From assembly GCA_020429545.1 (NCBI GenBank), contig JAGQLF010000007.1, forward strand, positions 1 to 22,984: a stretch of 22,984 bases of DNA, written 5' to 3'. A program made the position numbers and the translations under genes. How positions within the stretch are numbered: the stretch's first letter is position 1; every line of letters begins with the position of its first letter. This DNA is from Candidatus Dojkabacteria bacterium. GTDB lineage: Bacteria; Patescibacteriota; Dojkabacteria; J137. The notes under the pieces are model-generated. The model worked only from the letters and a program-made list of their open reading frames with translations. It was not told the origin of the DNA and ran no database searches. Below are positions 7,556 through 16,505 of this stretch, piece by piece.

Positions 7556-9610
7556 ATGAATAAAATACTAAAAACACATACTTTAATAATAACAGTCGTA
7601 GTAGTTTTTACAGCAGGAATATTTTTTAAAAGTAAAGTGCTTGCATTAACAACTGAATACCCTAGATATGATGTTACTGTAGATATACAAAAAAATGCAG
7701 CATTTACTGTAACTGAGAATCTGGATGCTGTGTTCAATGGATACTTGAACGGAATAAGAAGAGACATTACTTTAGAAGACGACAATAAAACCAAGGTTTG
7801 TAATTCTAGTCTTGCATACACCTGTGGTGGATTTGAATTCCTTTTATTTAAAGGAATGATGGTTAATGGTGAAAAAACTTCTAAGGATAAATATAGCTTA
7901 TATACAGTTGATAACGGATACGTTAAAAGTTTCCGAATAGAAAAGAGATTAAAAGAAGAGGAGGAGTTTGTTGTAAATGAAAAATATAATTGGGAAATAC
8001 AGTACGATGTCTATGGGGGAATACAATGGCTTCGTAGTGATAATAATAGTGATGAGTTATTTCCCTACTTCTATTGGAATGTTTTTCCAGAGGGCAGAGA
8101 AAGCAGAATTGAAGACGCAACATTAACCGTTAAATTTCCAGCTTCTATAGAAGTTGATTTAGAAAAATTTCAATGGCACGGCTATTTGTTAGATAGCCAG
8201 ATAACCTCCAGTTATGATACTAAAAATAATTCAGTTATATTTAAATTAAAAAGTGTACCTGCTCAAACACACACTACACTTTCATATCAATTTGAACAAA
8301 ATGATCTAGATAGACTTGCTAGTGTAGAGTTTAATTTTAAAAAACCAAGCCTGGGTGCAGACTTGTATTTTAATGGGTTTAAAATTGAAGCTTTGCAAGA
8401 CAATAAAATCGAAAATATTCCTTCAGGTAAATACACAATTAGTGCAGATCGACTCGGTTACAATAAAGAAGATTATGATTTAAATTTATCACCTTTGTCT
8501 AATGAAGTTATAGAGGTTTCTTTGACACCTACCCCATGGATGATGCTATTGATATTACTTAATAACATACTATTTGTGATCGGTATAGTTGGTACTGTAA
8601 TAGCTCCAATTTTTGTATATAGAAAATGGCATAGAAAGGGACGGGATATTGATAAGATACAGACAATTGTTCCTAAATTCTCACCACCTGAAGGAGTTAG
8701 ACCTTATTTGCTGGGTTCCATAAAAGATGAAAAAGTAGATAGAAGAGATATTTCTGGAACTATTATAGACTTGGCATATAGGGGGTTTTTAAAAATTAAA
8801 GAACTAAAGAAGAATAGCGAATATGAGTTAATTAAACTTGGTGGAAAGCAAGGTGAGATGCTTGATGAAATTGAATCTGATTTACTAAAGGCAATATTTG
8901 ACAACAAAGATAAAGTAAATACTAAAAATTTAAAAAGTGCATCTTTTACAAATAAAGTTTTTAATTTAACAAAAGACATTTATCAAAAAATGAAAGATGA
9001 TGGACTTTTTGTAGAAAATCCTGAATCTACTAGATCTTCTTATGTAGGATTAGGGATTGCTGGAACAGTTCTAGGACTTATTATTGCGGTTGGTGGCTCT
9101 GTAGGGACAACAGTATTAATTGGAGAGTTAAGCTTTCTAACGATCGGGGTAGCATTAACGGTTGTTGGAATCGGTTATTTAATAATTGCGCAATACATGC
9201 CAGCTAAAACACATAAGGGAAGCGAAGTTTATAGTGAGATTAGGGGATTTAAAATGTATATGGAAACAGCAGAGCGGTTTAGAGTTCAAAATTTAACACC
9301 AGAAACGTTTGAAAAATACCTGTCTTATGCAATTGTATTTGGTATAGAAAAACAATGGGCTAAGAATTTTAAAGATATTTATAATCATGCTCCTGAATGG
9401 TATGAAGGATCAGATATAACAGATGCAGTTTTATTTAGTAGTTTTGCTAGAAATTTTGCTTCAACTACAGAAAATACTTTTACAAATGTTTCATCAAGTA
9501 GTGGATTTGGATCAGGAGGTGGTTGGTCTGGAGGAGGATTTTCTTCAGGATCATCTTTTGGTGGATTTTCAGGAGGAGGTGGAGGCGGTGGAAGTGTAGG
9601 TGGATGGTAA
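7556..9610 (+). CDS. DUF2207 family membrane protein with PEGA-like domain
   Basis: The 684-residue protein starts with a signal peptide (about 1-30, ending KVLA). Residues about 33-250 form the extracellular DUF2207 region (EYPRYDVTVDIQKNAAFTVTE, GIRRDI). A PEGA-like beta domain follows at about 264-325 (ADLYFNGFKIE, then IPSGKYTISADRLGYN). After a membrane segment at about 328-354 come the cytoplasmic motif PKFSPPEGVRPYLLG-DISGTIIDLAYRGFL that typifies the family, a two-TM hairpin at about 510-550, and a Gly/Ser-rich C-terminus. The function of DUF2207 proteins is not established. The PEGA-like segment is not a usual part of the family. The gene stands alone, and a palindromic spacer follows it. 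Confidence 0.9.
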   Translation: MNKILKTHTLIITVVVVFTAGIFFKSKVLALTTEYPRYDVTVDIQKNAAFTVTENLDAVFNGYLNGIRRDITLEDDNKTKVCNSSLAYTCGGFEFLLFKGMMVNGEKTSKDKYSLYTVDNGYVKSFRIEKRLKEEEEFVVNEKYNWEIQYDVYGGIQWLRSDNNSDELFPYFYWNVFPEGRESRIEDATLTVKFPASIEVDLEKFQWHGYLLDSQITSSYDTKNNSVIFKLKSVPAQTHTTLSYQFEQNDLDRLASVEFNFKKPSLGADLYFNGFKIEALQDNKIENIPSGKYTISADRLGYNKEDYDLNLSPLSNEVIEVSLTPTPWMMLLILLNNILFVIGIVGTVIAPIFVYRKWHRKGRDIDKIQTIVPKFSPPEGVRPYLLGSIKDEKVDRRDISGTIIDLAYRGFLKIKELKKNSEYELIKLGGKQGEMLDEIESDLLKAIFDNKDKVNTKNLKSASFTNKVFNLTKDIYQKMKDDGLFVENPESTRSSYVGLGIAGTVLGLIIAVGGSVGTTVLIGELSFLTIGVALTVVGIGYLIIAQYMPAKTHKGSEVYSEIRGFKMYMETAERFRVQNLTPETFEKYLSYAIVFGIEKQWAKNFKDIYNHAPEWYEGSDITDAVLFSSFARNFASTTENTFTNVSSSSGFGSGGGWSGGGFSSGSSFGGFSGGGGGGGSVGGW

Positions 9611-9618
9611 TAAAAGAT

Positions 9619-9644
9619 CTGAGTACTGGGTAATTAGTACTTAG
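9619..9644. repeat. AGTACT hairpin in the spacer after the DUF2207 gene
   Basis: CTGAGTACT (9619-9627) can pair with AGTACTTAG (9636-9644), giving a 9-bp stem with one G-U pair and an 8-nt loop. There is no T-run after it on either strand, so it is not a clear terminator. Its right arm starts the 13-mer also found at 83-95. Confidence 0.45.
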
Positions 9645-9695
9645 ATATTGTACACAGTAAGATAAGCACTCATTGTTTACTACTTAATACTCTCT

Positions 9696-9724
9696 TTGAT
9701 CTTTCTTTCAATAAACTCTAGAAT
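9696..9724 (+). promoter_or_regulatory. Candidate promoter giving a leaderless dockerin-protein mRNA
   Basis: TTGATC at 9696-9701 and TAGAAT at 9719-9724 are spaced by 17 nt. The ATG at 9730 lies 5 nt after the -10 element, so transcription would begin at or next to the start codon. The boxes are imperfect and unverified. Confidence 0.4.
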
Positions 9725-9729
9725 GAATA

Positions 9730-10395
9730 ATGGGAAATCTGTATCAGAATAATAGAGTTTTAATTTTATTATTTGTTCTATTAAATTTTTTTATAATATT
9801 TTTACTTTATTATTCAGGAACTGCTGATATTGAAAGATCTAGTGCACAAGAAGATGTGACTGTTGCTGCTAATGTAGTTGGTTGCGAATTAGAATTAGTA
9901 GTTTATCCAGAAAATAGAATTCCGGTTTCTGGAAATTGGGGTACTAGCTTAAATGTAGAAGTCTATTTAGCAGATCCTATTACATACCTTGGAACAACAA
10001 CTTCGACAAGTAATGATCCAAATGGAAAAGGAAATTTTGATTTGTGTTCTGATAGTATTTTTGCGGGTGAAGATGATTACTTATTCTACATTAGAGGAAA
10101 ATCGCACTTAAGAAAAAAATATGGTCCAATAACAACATTTGGAGGAGTTGCATCATATGTTAATTTTTCCACGACTGGTGGGCTTATAGCTGGTGAAACA
10201 AGCAACATCTATGATAACTACATAAATTCATTAGATCTTGCTACACAAATAGCAACATTAGAAACAAATGATGATAAAAATGATTTAAATCAAGATGGCG
10301 AAGTGAATGTTTTAGATATTTCAGTAACAATAGGTAATTATTTTAAAGAAGGTGATTGTTCACCAAGAGAGCAACAATATGCAATTTGTAATTAA
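9730..10395 (+). CDS. Exported or membrane-anchored protein with C-terminal dockerin-like domain
   Basis: The 221-residue protein has an N-terminal hydrophobic signal or anchor at about 10-28, a beta-rich middle with a Cna-B/Ig-like look (about 50-150), and a C-terminal pair of dockerin-like half repeats. The second half has a complete calcium loop, DLNQDGEVNVLD, with D185, N187, D189 and D196 at EF positions 1, 3, 5 and 12. The first half (NYINSLDLATQIATL, about 163-177) keeps the helix pattern but has lost the loop acids. Dockerins bind cohesins, and a cohesin-like domain lies in the next gene, whose start overlaps this gene by 17 nt. A upstream ATG at 9723 leads to an immediate stop, so 9730 is the start. 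The fold of the middle region is uncertain. Confidence 0.85.
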   Translation: MGNLYQNNRVLILLFVLLNFFIIFLLYYSGTADIERSSAQEDVTVAANVVGCELELVVYPENRIPVSGNWGTSLNVEVYLADPITYLGTTTSTSNDPNGKGNFDLCSDSIFAGEDDYLFYIRGKSHLRKKYGPITTFGGVASYVNFSTTGGLIAGETSNIYDNYINSLDLATQIATLETNDDKNDLNQDGEVNVLDISVTIGNYFKEGDCSPREQQYAICN

Positions 10396-12811
10396 ACAAA
10401 TACAAAGGTCAATTATCGTGCTGTTCTTTATGCTTATTTTTGCATTGGCAGTTTATACAAAAGTAGATGCTGCGTCGTTCAAATTTAATCCATCTACTAA
10501 ATCTTTTGAAAGAACGTGTCAAAGATCTGTGTCAATAGATATTAATCCAGAAGGAGAACTTTCTAATGCAGCTGAGATTGAGATTACCTATGATCCAAGC
10601 GTAATAACAATTGTAGATCAAAATCCTAACATCGCAGGTATACAAATTCAGCCTGGAAATGCATTTGAAACGTATTTTTATAACGAGGTTAATGTTACTA
10701 CGGGTAAAATAAAATTGGCTGGAGCTTCATTTGTTACATCATTAAGTTCAAACAAAACTTTTGCTACAATCACATTTACCTCTTCAGCTCTTGCTACTTC
10801 AACAAACTTTACAATTAAATTTGATTATCCAGGTGCAACAAAAGATAGCAATATAGCAGATGCTGTAACTAGTAACGATTTATTAAGTAGCGTCGTTAAT
10901 GGATCCTATACATTTATAAATGGTCCATGTCAGGCAGATACAACTTCACCACAAGTAGTTTTTCAAAACCCAACAAATGGTGCAACTGGTGTGTCATTGA
11001 ATTCAAATGTAACTTTACAAATCACAGATGATCAAAGTGGAATAGATCTTGATAGTATAACTTTTATAATTGATGGAGTATCTTACACAACACTTAATCC
11101 CGAAGTATCTTATACAGGTAATTCAACTAATTATAATTTTGTAATCAATCCAGTAAATGACTTTCCTGTAAACCAAGCGAGTACGGTAGTTGTTACAGGT
11201 AAAGATATAGCTGGAAATACATTTAGTAAACAAATAATTTTTAATATTCCAACACCTCCTCCAGTTACAACAGATAATGAAGAACCAATTATTGGTTTTG
11301 TTAATCCTGTCAATCTTGACTCAAACGTCCAAGTGAATGAAGATATTATCATTACTTTAGGAGACAATGGATCAGGTGTTAATCTATCAACATTAATCAT
11401 TTATATCAATGGCCAACCTGTAACAACTTCAACGCAGGGGGTAGTTGTATCGGGAAACCCTAATTTATATACAATAACAATTCCTGGAACAGGAAGAATT
11501 ATAGCTAATCAGGTAAACTTTTTGAGAGTAGTGGGAAGTGACTTTGAGGGAAATAGCTTTGATAGGCAGATTGTTTTTAATATTCCCCAAGCCATTCAGT
11601 GTCCAACAGATACCGATCCAAATGATCCAGACGCTCCAGACAGTGTGGACGATCCAATAACAAATACACCTGAATATCAAGAACTTTTAGAAGATTTTAA
11701 ATCCAATCCGGACAGTCTAGAAAAACAAATAAAGAATTGTTATGGTCAGGAGATTGAGATTAACGAAGTGCCGACGATCGTCTCAGAAGTTTTAAAGTCA
11801 GAAAATTTGCTTAAAGGTACGGCTTTAGAAAATACAGTAATTGATTCTATTGCAAAGGAAACAAGTACAAGCGGTTTTGCAGCTTTATTTGCAATCATTT
11901 TGCTTTCATTGAATATATTGCCAGTTCTTTCACTAGTTGCAGCAGCACCAGGTTTAGGAGTTAAACTTTTGAGTATATTGTTTGGTAAATCCAATACAAA
12001 TCCATGGGGGGTAATTACAAGTGCAGTTGATAATAAACCGGTTCCTTTTGCTGTATGTCAAATTTTTACCCAAGGATCTCAATTTAAAGTTACACAGTCG
12101 ATAAGTGATTTAGATGGGCGATATGGATTTATTTTGAGTCCTGGAAAATATAGACTTGAAATTAAGCAATCAGGATTTAAACAGTTTGATCTAGATATTG
12201 ATATTGATGAAGGACAAGAATCCGTAATCCGAGATGTAAAGCTTTTACCAATAAACCAGACAGGAGATTACTCTGAAAATATTTTTCAACAATTATTTAA
12301 AGTTTTATTAGTTGTTTATAAAAAAATATCGATATTTATGTTTGTCTTTGGTTACATTTTTTCAATTATTTCAATGATAATTGCCCCGAGTTTCGCCAAC
12401 TTTATAATTTTTTCAATTTTCACCACTACTATATTGGTATATTTCTTGCCAATTCTGTTTAAAAGATCCCAATTTGCATCTATAGTTGATGTCGAAACTG
12501 GATTGAGAATTCCATTTGCACAAATTAAAATCTTCAATTCAAATACTTGGCAGTTAATCGATTCTAAAGTTACAAATTATAATGGACTCTTTGATTTTTA
12601 TGGAGAAGCTGGAACATATGGAATTGTTGTTGAAGCAAGAGGTTATCAGTTTCCTTCATCTAAAAATAAATACCCTACAGCTGGAAAAAACAGGAATAAC
12701 GTTCTGTTAGTTGACCTTAAAAAAGGAAAGAATAATATAACTATATTTTTAGATCCTCTTAAAGGCAATAATTTATTTAAAGACAACATAAACTCACCTT
12801 TTTCTGGCTAA
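10379..12811 (+). CDS. Cohesin-like / Ig-like / carboxypeptidase-regulatory-like membrane protein
   Basis: The ATG at 10379 gives 810 residues and a good signal peptide (about 1-31, ending VDA); an upstream in-frame GTG at 10352 would add nine polar residues. Domains in order are a cohesin-like beta sandwich at about 32-180 (VSIDINPEG, EIEITYDPSVITIVD, KIKLAGASF, FATITFTSS), two bacterial Ig-like domains at about 188-290 and 300-402 (each with a Gly-Val-x-Leu-Asn/Ser-Thr turn and a DIAGN or DFEGN loop), an acidic Asp/Pro-rich linker, a hydrophobic region at about 498-535, a carboxypeptidase-regulatory-like domain at about 543-625 (DLDGRYGFILSPGKYRLEI), two TMs at about 640-694 and a second such domain at about 699-790. 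A surface scaffold partnering the dockerin protein is inferred from adjacency. Confidence 0.88.
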   Translation: MQFVIKQIQRSIIVLFFMLIFALAVYTKVDAASFKFNPSTKSFERTCQRSVSIDINPEGELSNAAEIEITYDPSVITIVDQNPNIAGIQIQPGNAFETYFYNEVNVTTGKIKLAGASFVTSLSSNKTFATITFTSSALATSTNFTIKFDYPGATKDSNIADAVTSNDLLSSVVNGSYTFINGPCQADTTSPQVVFQNPTNGATGVSLNSNVTLQITDDQSGIDLDSITFIIDGVSYTTLNPEVSYTGNSTNYNFVINPVNDFPVNQASTVVVTGKDIAGNTFSKQIIFNIPTPPPVTTDNEEPIIGFVNPVNLDSNVQVNEDIIITLGDNGSGVNLSTLIIYINGQPVTTSTQGVVVSGNPNLYTITIPGTGRIIANQVNFLRVVGSDFEGNSFDRQIVFNIPQAIQCPTDTDPNDPDAPDSVDDPITNTPEYQELLEDFKSNPDSLEKQIKNCYGQEIEINEVPTIVSEVLKSENLLKGTALENTVIDSIAKETSTSGFAALFAIILLSLNILPVLSLVAAAPGLGVKLLSILFGKSNTNPWGVITSAVDNKPVPFAVCQIFTQGSQFKVTQSISDLDGRYGFILSPGKYRLEIKQSGFKQFDLDIDIDEGQESVIRDVKLLPINQTGDYSENIFQQLFKVLLVVYKKISIFMFVFGYIFSIISMIIAPSFANFIIFSIFTTTILVYFLPILFKRSQFASIVDVETGLRIPFAQIKIFNSNTWQLIDSKVTNYNGLFDFYGEAGTYGIVVEARGYQFPSSKNKYPTAGKNRNNVLLVDLKKGKNNITIFLDPLKGNNLFKDNINSPFSG

Positions 12812-12816
12812 TTTTG

Positions 12817-12845
12817 TTGATGCATTATACAAAAATACGTATACT
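12817..12845 (+). promoter_or_regulatory. Promoter of the four-gene surface-protein block
   Basis: TTGATG at 12817-12822 and TATACT at 12840-12845 are exactly 17 nt apart in the 69-nt gap between the cohesin-like gene and the first WxL-like gene. The expected start near 12852 gives a leader of about 29 nt. This would allow the block at 12881-17492 to be expressed separately from the dockerin/cohesin genes, since no clear terminator lies between them. Confidence 0.6.
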
Positions 12846-12880
12846 AATCTTAGATTACTTAATAAATAAAAAAAGTTTTT

Positions 12881-13894
12881 ATGAAATCAAAGAATAGAAT
12901 AAATAGATTGGCACTAATTATAGGTGCATTATCGATCCCTTTATTGGCATTTAATATTTTTAGCTTATTCGGTGTAAAGGCTGCAGTAGTTACTTTATCG
13001 CCAGAGAACTATCAATCGGCCCTTGCAGGTGCGGATGTCACTTTTACTTATACGGCTTCAACAGCGGTTGAGGCGGCAGGAGCAACATATTCACTTATAG
13101 TTTCTCCAGCTCTACCAAGTGCCTTGGATGATTGTGCAGCTCCAACATCTGTAATTGACACTTCTTCGGGAGGTGCAGGAGCTTTTGGAAGTTTCACAAC
13201 AACTGGAGCGATTTTTACTACAACTACAGATACAACAACAACGGGTAGATCATTCTGTGTAAACTTCCCTGCGGAATCTAATCCAGATAGTTATTCAATG
13301 ATGCTTTCAACTTCAACTGGAGATTACGGACTTTCCATGATACATTACGCAGACAACAATAGAGTAAATGTATCTGCAACAGTTGGTGCTACTTTATCTT
13401 TAAATATTGTAAATTTAACTGATACTGGTGATACTAATGTTTGTTTATTAGGAAATGTTTCAACATTAACAGCGGTAAACTTGGATGTTACAGATGACGG
13501 TGATGGAGAGTGTGGCTATGGAGTTGCAGTTGGATCAAATGCTGCTAACGGTTTTGATGTCCAAATTCAAGGAAGTGCTAATGGGTTATATAATGGTTCT
13601 AGTACTATAGCTAATGTGTCAGGTGCTTTTAATACAGGTACAGAAGAATATGGAATTGCAAATGTTACCGTTCCAGCAGGAGTAACAGCAGATGCTGCAT
13701 TTACTGGAGCTAATGGATATGCTATTCCTACAACAGCATCAGACTTTGTTTCAGCAGCAGCACCATTTACATATACCCCAGGTACAGATGCTACAGATGT
13801 TACAAGAGTAGTCCATGGTTTAACTGTGGCTTCAGGTACGGAAGTAGGTTCATATACACAAACGGTTACGTATACGGCTTTTGCAAATTTTTAA
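12881..13894 (+). CDS. Secreted Thr/Ala/Gly-rich surface protein with WxL-like C-terminal domain
   Basis: The 337-residue protein has a signal peptide of about 35 residues (ending GVKA) and is otherwise rich in Thr, Ala, Gly, Ser and Val, with no C-terminal membrane segment. Four cysteines could form disulfides. The C-terminal half (about 161-337) has a beta pattern like a WxL domain: VNVSATVGATLSLNI, the ECGYGVAVGSNAANGF segment, and a final strand VASGTEVGSYTQTVTYTAFANF-like end (read in two parts at about 317-337). The tryptophans of the WxL motif are replaced by Tyr, so this is resemblance, not a match. The downstream gene encodes a DUF916-like anchored protein, the normal partner type of WxL proteins. 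Codon and residue composition point to an abundant surface protein; its role as adhesin or coat is inferred. Confidence 0.85.
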   Translation: MKSKNRINRLALIIGALSIPLLAFNIFSLFGVKAAVVTLSPENYQSALAGADVTFTYTASTAVEAAGATYSLIVSPALPSALDDCAAPTSVIDTSSGGAGAFGSFTTTGAIFTTTTDTTTTGRSFCVNFPAESNPDSYSMMLSTSTGDYGLSMIHYADNNRVNVSATVGATLSLNIVNLTDTGDTNVCLLGNVSTLTAVNLDVTDDGDGECGYGVAVGSNAANGFDVQIQGSANGLYNGSSTIANVSGAFNTGTEEYGIANVTVPAGVTADAAFTGANGYAIPTTASDFVSAAAPFTYTPGTDATDVTRVVHGLTVASGTEVGSYTQTVTYTAFANF

Positions 13895-13921
13895 AATAAT
13901 TCTTAATTAGATCTGCTAAAA

Positions 13922-15190
13922 ATGAAATTCATCAATTTAACGAAACTAAGTGTGCTGGCAGGTATTACTCTGTCTGCAGTGATTTTTTTATCTTTAGCTG
14001 CAAAAAAAACTGTTTTAGCAGCAAGAGGCCCAATAATTGATGAAATTATGTTTGAATTTGAGGATGTAAAGCCAGGAGACAAAATTACAAGATCGTATAC
14101 TGTAACACATGACTATGCTCCTTTAGCAGATGGAACCGATCCAGTAGTATCATTTGAATTAGAGGTGGTTGATTTTATGCAGAGAGAAGGTGATGGCAAG
14201 CCAATTTTTTCAGTAGATACAGATCAGAAAGTACCTGATCAAATTAAAATTTCCGATTGGGTTACATTAACTCCGAGTAGTTTTATATTAGAAGAACAAG
14301 GACAAACTCAAGAGATTATTGTTGAAATAGATGTGCCAAGTGATGCACTTGGAGGAGGTAGATATGGTTCAATATTGTTAAAACCTACTTTTGTTGATGA
14401 TACTGGTGATGGAGTATCTACGCAATCACGACCATCTGCACAAGCTGGTGTTAGCACACAGTTACATACATTAATATTTTTAACTGTTGATGGCGATATT
14501 GTCGTTGATATGGATATCAAAGATTTCCATCTAGAGACATTAGATGGAAGCACTAAATCAATTTTTTGGAATCCACCTGTAAAAGCTGTCGTTACATTTG
14601 AAAACAAAGGAAATGTTCACTTGGCGCCAAGGGGAATAATATTCTTTCATAATGGAAAAGATGAAATTGAAGCAAGATTAAATGCTGAGTACACAGAACA
14701 GCTAAATGATGAATTAACCTATATATTGCCTGGATCAACAAGAACTTATGAATATATATGGCAACCAGACTCATTTATTTATCAAGAACCAGTCGAAATT
14801 CATGGAGACGAAGGTATTAGCCTTAAGCCTGGGGATCCAAGATACGATGATTATCCTGTGCTTGAAACAACTTATTCAACAAAATTTGACTGGAGCAACT
14901 TTAGTAAAATAAAATTTGGAAAATACGCTGCGTCAATACAATATTCAGCAGATAACGATACTGATTTTGCAGACTTAGAATCAAGGACAGACAGCATTTC
15001 ATTTTACTTTATACCAATTCAAGTAATTATTCCTATAGTGGTAATACTCTTTGTATTTGGAATAGTAGTATTTTTAATTGGTTGGTCTTCAAAACGTAAA
15101 AAAACAATGTCTACAACTGTCAGTCAACCAATACCTAACACACCAGCACCAGTGCAAAGCGTGATGCCAGCACCAGTGCAGCAACAGTAA
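13922..15190 (+). CDS. Membrane-anchored DUF916-like (WxL-interacting type) protein
   Basis: The 422-residue protein has a signal peptide (about 1-34), two beta-sandwich domains, a membrane segment at about 365-388 and a basic, Pro/Gln-rich cytoplasmic tail. The first domain (about 38-198) contains FEFEDVKPGDKITRSYTV, WVTLTPSSFILEEQGQTQEI and VPSDALGGGRYGSIL, the strand order of the DUF916/chaperone-like peptidoglycan-binding region of WxL-interacting proteins. The second (about 215-360) has the FENKGNVHLAPRGIIFFHNGKDE pattern of the following Ig-like domain (split here by position). The tail carries two APVQ repeats. It starts 27 nt after the WxL-like protein gene and 15 nt before the next secreted protein gene. 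It could anchor the secreted proteins to wall and membrane, by analogy. Confidence 0.87.
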   Translation: MKFINLTKLSVLAGITLSAVIFLSLAAKKTVLAARGPIIDEIMFEFEDVKPGDKITRSYTVTHDYAPLADGTDPVVSFELEVVDFMQREGDGKPIFSVDTDQKVPDQIKISDWVTLTPSSFILEEQGQTQEIIVEIDVPSDALGGGRYGSILLKPTFVDDTGDGVSTQSRPSAQAGVSTQLHTLIFLTVDGDIVVDMDIKDFHLETLDGSTKSIFWNPPVKAVVTFENKGNVHLAPRGIIFFHNGKDEIEARLNAEYTEQLNDELTYILPGSTRTYEYIWQPDSFIYQEPVEIHGDEGISLKPGDPRYDDYPVLETTYSTKFDWSNFSKIKFGKYAASIQYSADNDTDFADLESRTDSISFYFIPIQVIIPIVVILFVFGIVVFLIGWSSKRKKTMSTTVSQPIPNTPAPVQSVMPAPVQQQ

Positions 15191-15205
15191 AACATAAATT
15201 ATGAA

Positions 15206-16504
15206 ATGAATAAGCTAGGTAATATAAAAATATTTGTAATGTTGTTAGTAGGGCTTTTAGGAATAATAAGCCCTGCTAAAGTATTGGCCCAAGATTTAGA
15301 TTCTTCAAATTATACTTTAAAAAGTCCAAATCTCACCGGAGCTAGTGGCGTTGTTAATTCTGGTACAAGTAACTTTACCACTTTATTAGTTGTAGGAGAC
15401 GCAACTGCTGATGCCAGGTTAGAAAGTGCTAGCTATTCTGCAGGAACTGGTTTCCCTAATGGGATATATGCAAATGTTCCTAAAATAAAATGTTTAGAGA
15501 GTAATACAGATGATTCAGTAGGAGGTGCTACCGATACAAATTGCGAGGCATACCCTCTAACAGCTGCTGTTGCAGGCGCAGACACAATAGCTGGAGATGG
15601 AATGCAAGGAATATGTGGTAGTCCTGGATGTTATGATAGAGCTAAAATAGAGATTGATCCGCAAGGGAATCCCATAGATACACTTTATTTAGTCTCAATT
15701 ACAGATAATGATTCTGCCATAGAATACTTTTTGCAGAGTGATAACACTCTTTCTACAGGTTATGATATAAATGATTATCAGACCATATGCGAAATTGAAG
15801 GCTACGATCCAAGATCAGGAAGCGGTTGTGAGAGTTCGATCGATCCTAATTGGGACGATACACTTCAACAGTACAACATCTTAAATTTATTATCTGGAGT
15901 TACATATACGGTAAAAGTAAAAGCTTTGAACGGTGATTTTACAGAAAGTGCATTTGGTCCATCTCAAAACGTTACACTCGAATATGCATCTTTGGTTTTT
16001 GATATAGATATTGCTGGGAGTGGTGGTTTGGCAACTGATACAAATGCTCCACATAATGTTGAATTAGGTGATATTTCTAACACCACAGTTACCGCAACGG
16101 ATAGGATTTGGAGCGATTTAGGAACTAATGTGTTTAGTGGACTAACACTAGAAGTACAAAATACAGATTTAACAAATGGTGCAGATACAATTCCTTCGAC
16201 ATCAGAAGATTTAACTGTTGATATAGGTGCAGATGGTGGATATGGTCTGAAAATTGATACATATACACAGGATGCATTAGGGCCTTTGCTTCCAGCTTCT
16301 CAATACGATACAGTTGGAGCTAATGAAGTAGGGGGATTAAGCTCAACTCCTGCAACAATATTCTCTACTAATACAAGCGGCTCAAATAAGGGGCCAATCA
16401 GTGGAGGAAGAGTTAGCATTATGGTTAAAGCAAAAGCGGTTACATCAACACCACCAGGGGCATATACTGATTTAATTACATTTTTGTTAACAGCTAATCC
16501 ATAA
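15206..16504 (+). CDS. Secreted surface protein with FN3-like and WxL-like regions
   Basis: The 432-residue protein has a signal peptide of about 28 residues (ending KVLA). Residues about 32-95 form a module with SSNYTLKSPNL, NFTTLLVVGDATAD and ESASYSAGTGF, a pattern I have seen in other uncultured-bacteria surface proteins. A cysteine-containing segment and a fibronectin-III-like domain follow at about 145-255 (LSGVTYTVKVKALNGDF). The C-terminal domain (about 260-432) shares with the protein at 12881-13894 a GYG strand (DGGYGLKID) and a final G-x-Y-T strand (PPGAYTDLITFLLTANP), with Phe where WxL proteins have Trp. It has no membrane anchor. It sits between two DUF916-like genes, 1 nt before the second. 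An earlier ATG at 15201 stops at once, fixing the start. Confidence 0.87.
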   Translation: MNKLGNIKIFVMLLVGLLGIISPAKVLAQDLDSSNYTLKSPNLTGASGVVNSGTSNFTTLLVVGDATADARLESASYSAGTGFPNGIYANVPKIKCLESNTDDSVGGATDTNCEAYPLTAAVAGADTIAGDGMQGICGSPGCYDRAKIEIDPQGNPIDTLYLVSITDNDSAIEYFLQSDNTLSTGYDINDYQTICEIEGYDPRSGSGCESSIDPNWDDTLQQYNILNLLSGVTYTVKVKALNGDFTESAFGPSQNVTLEYASLVFDIDIAGSGGLATDTNAPHNVELGDISNTTVTATDRIWSDLGTNVFSGLTLEVQNTDLTNGADTIPSTSEDLTVDIGADGGYGLKIDTYTQDALGPLLPASQYDTVGANEVGGLSSTPATIFSTNTSGSNKGPISGGRVSIMVKAKAVTSTPPGAYTDLITFLLTANP

Positions 16505-16505
16505 G

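Noticed and set aside
9619..9644. Intrinsic terminator after the DUF2207 gene
   Set aside because: A good 9-bp stem is present but no T-run follows on either strand, so it is listed as a repeat instead.
10352..10378. GTG start of the cohesin-like protein
   Set aside because: It adds nine polar residues before a good signal peptide; ATG 10379 is preferred.
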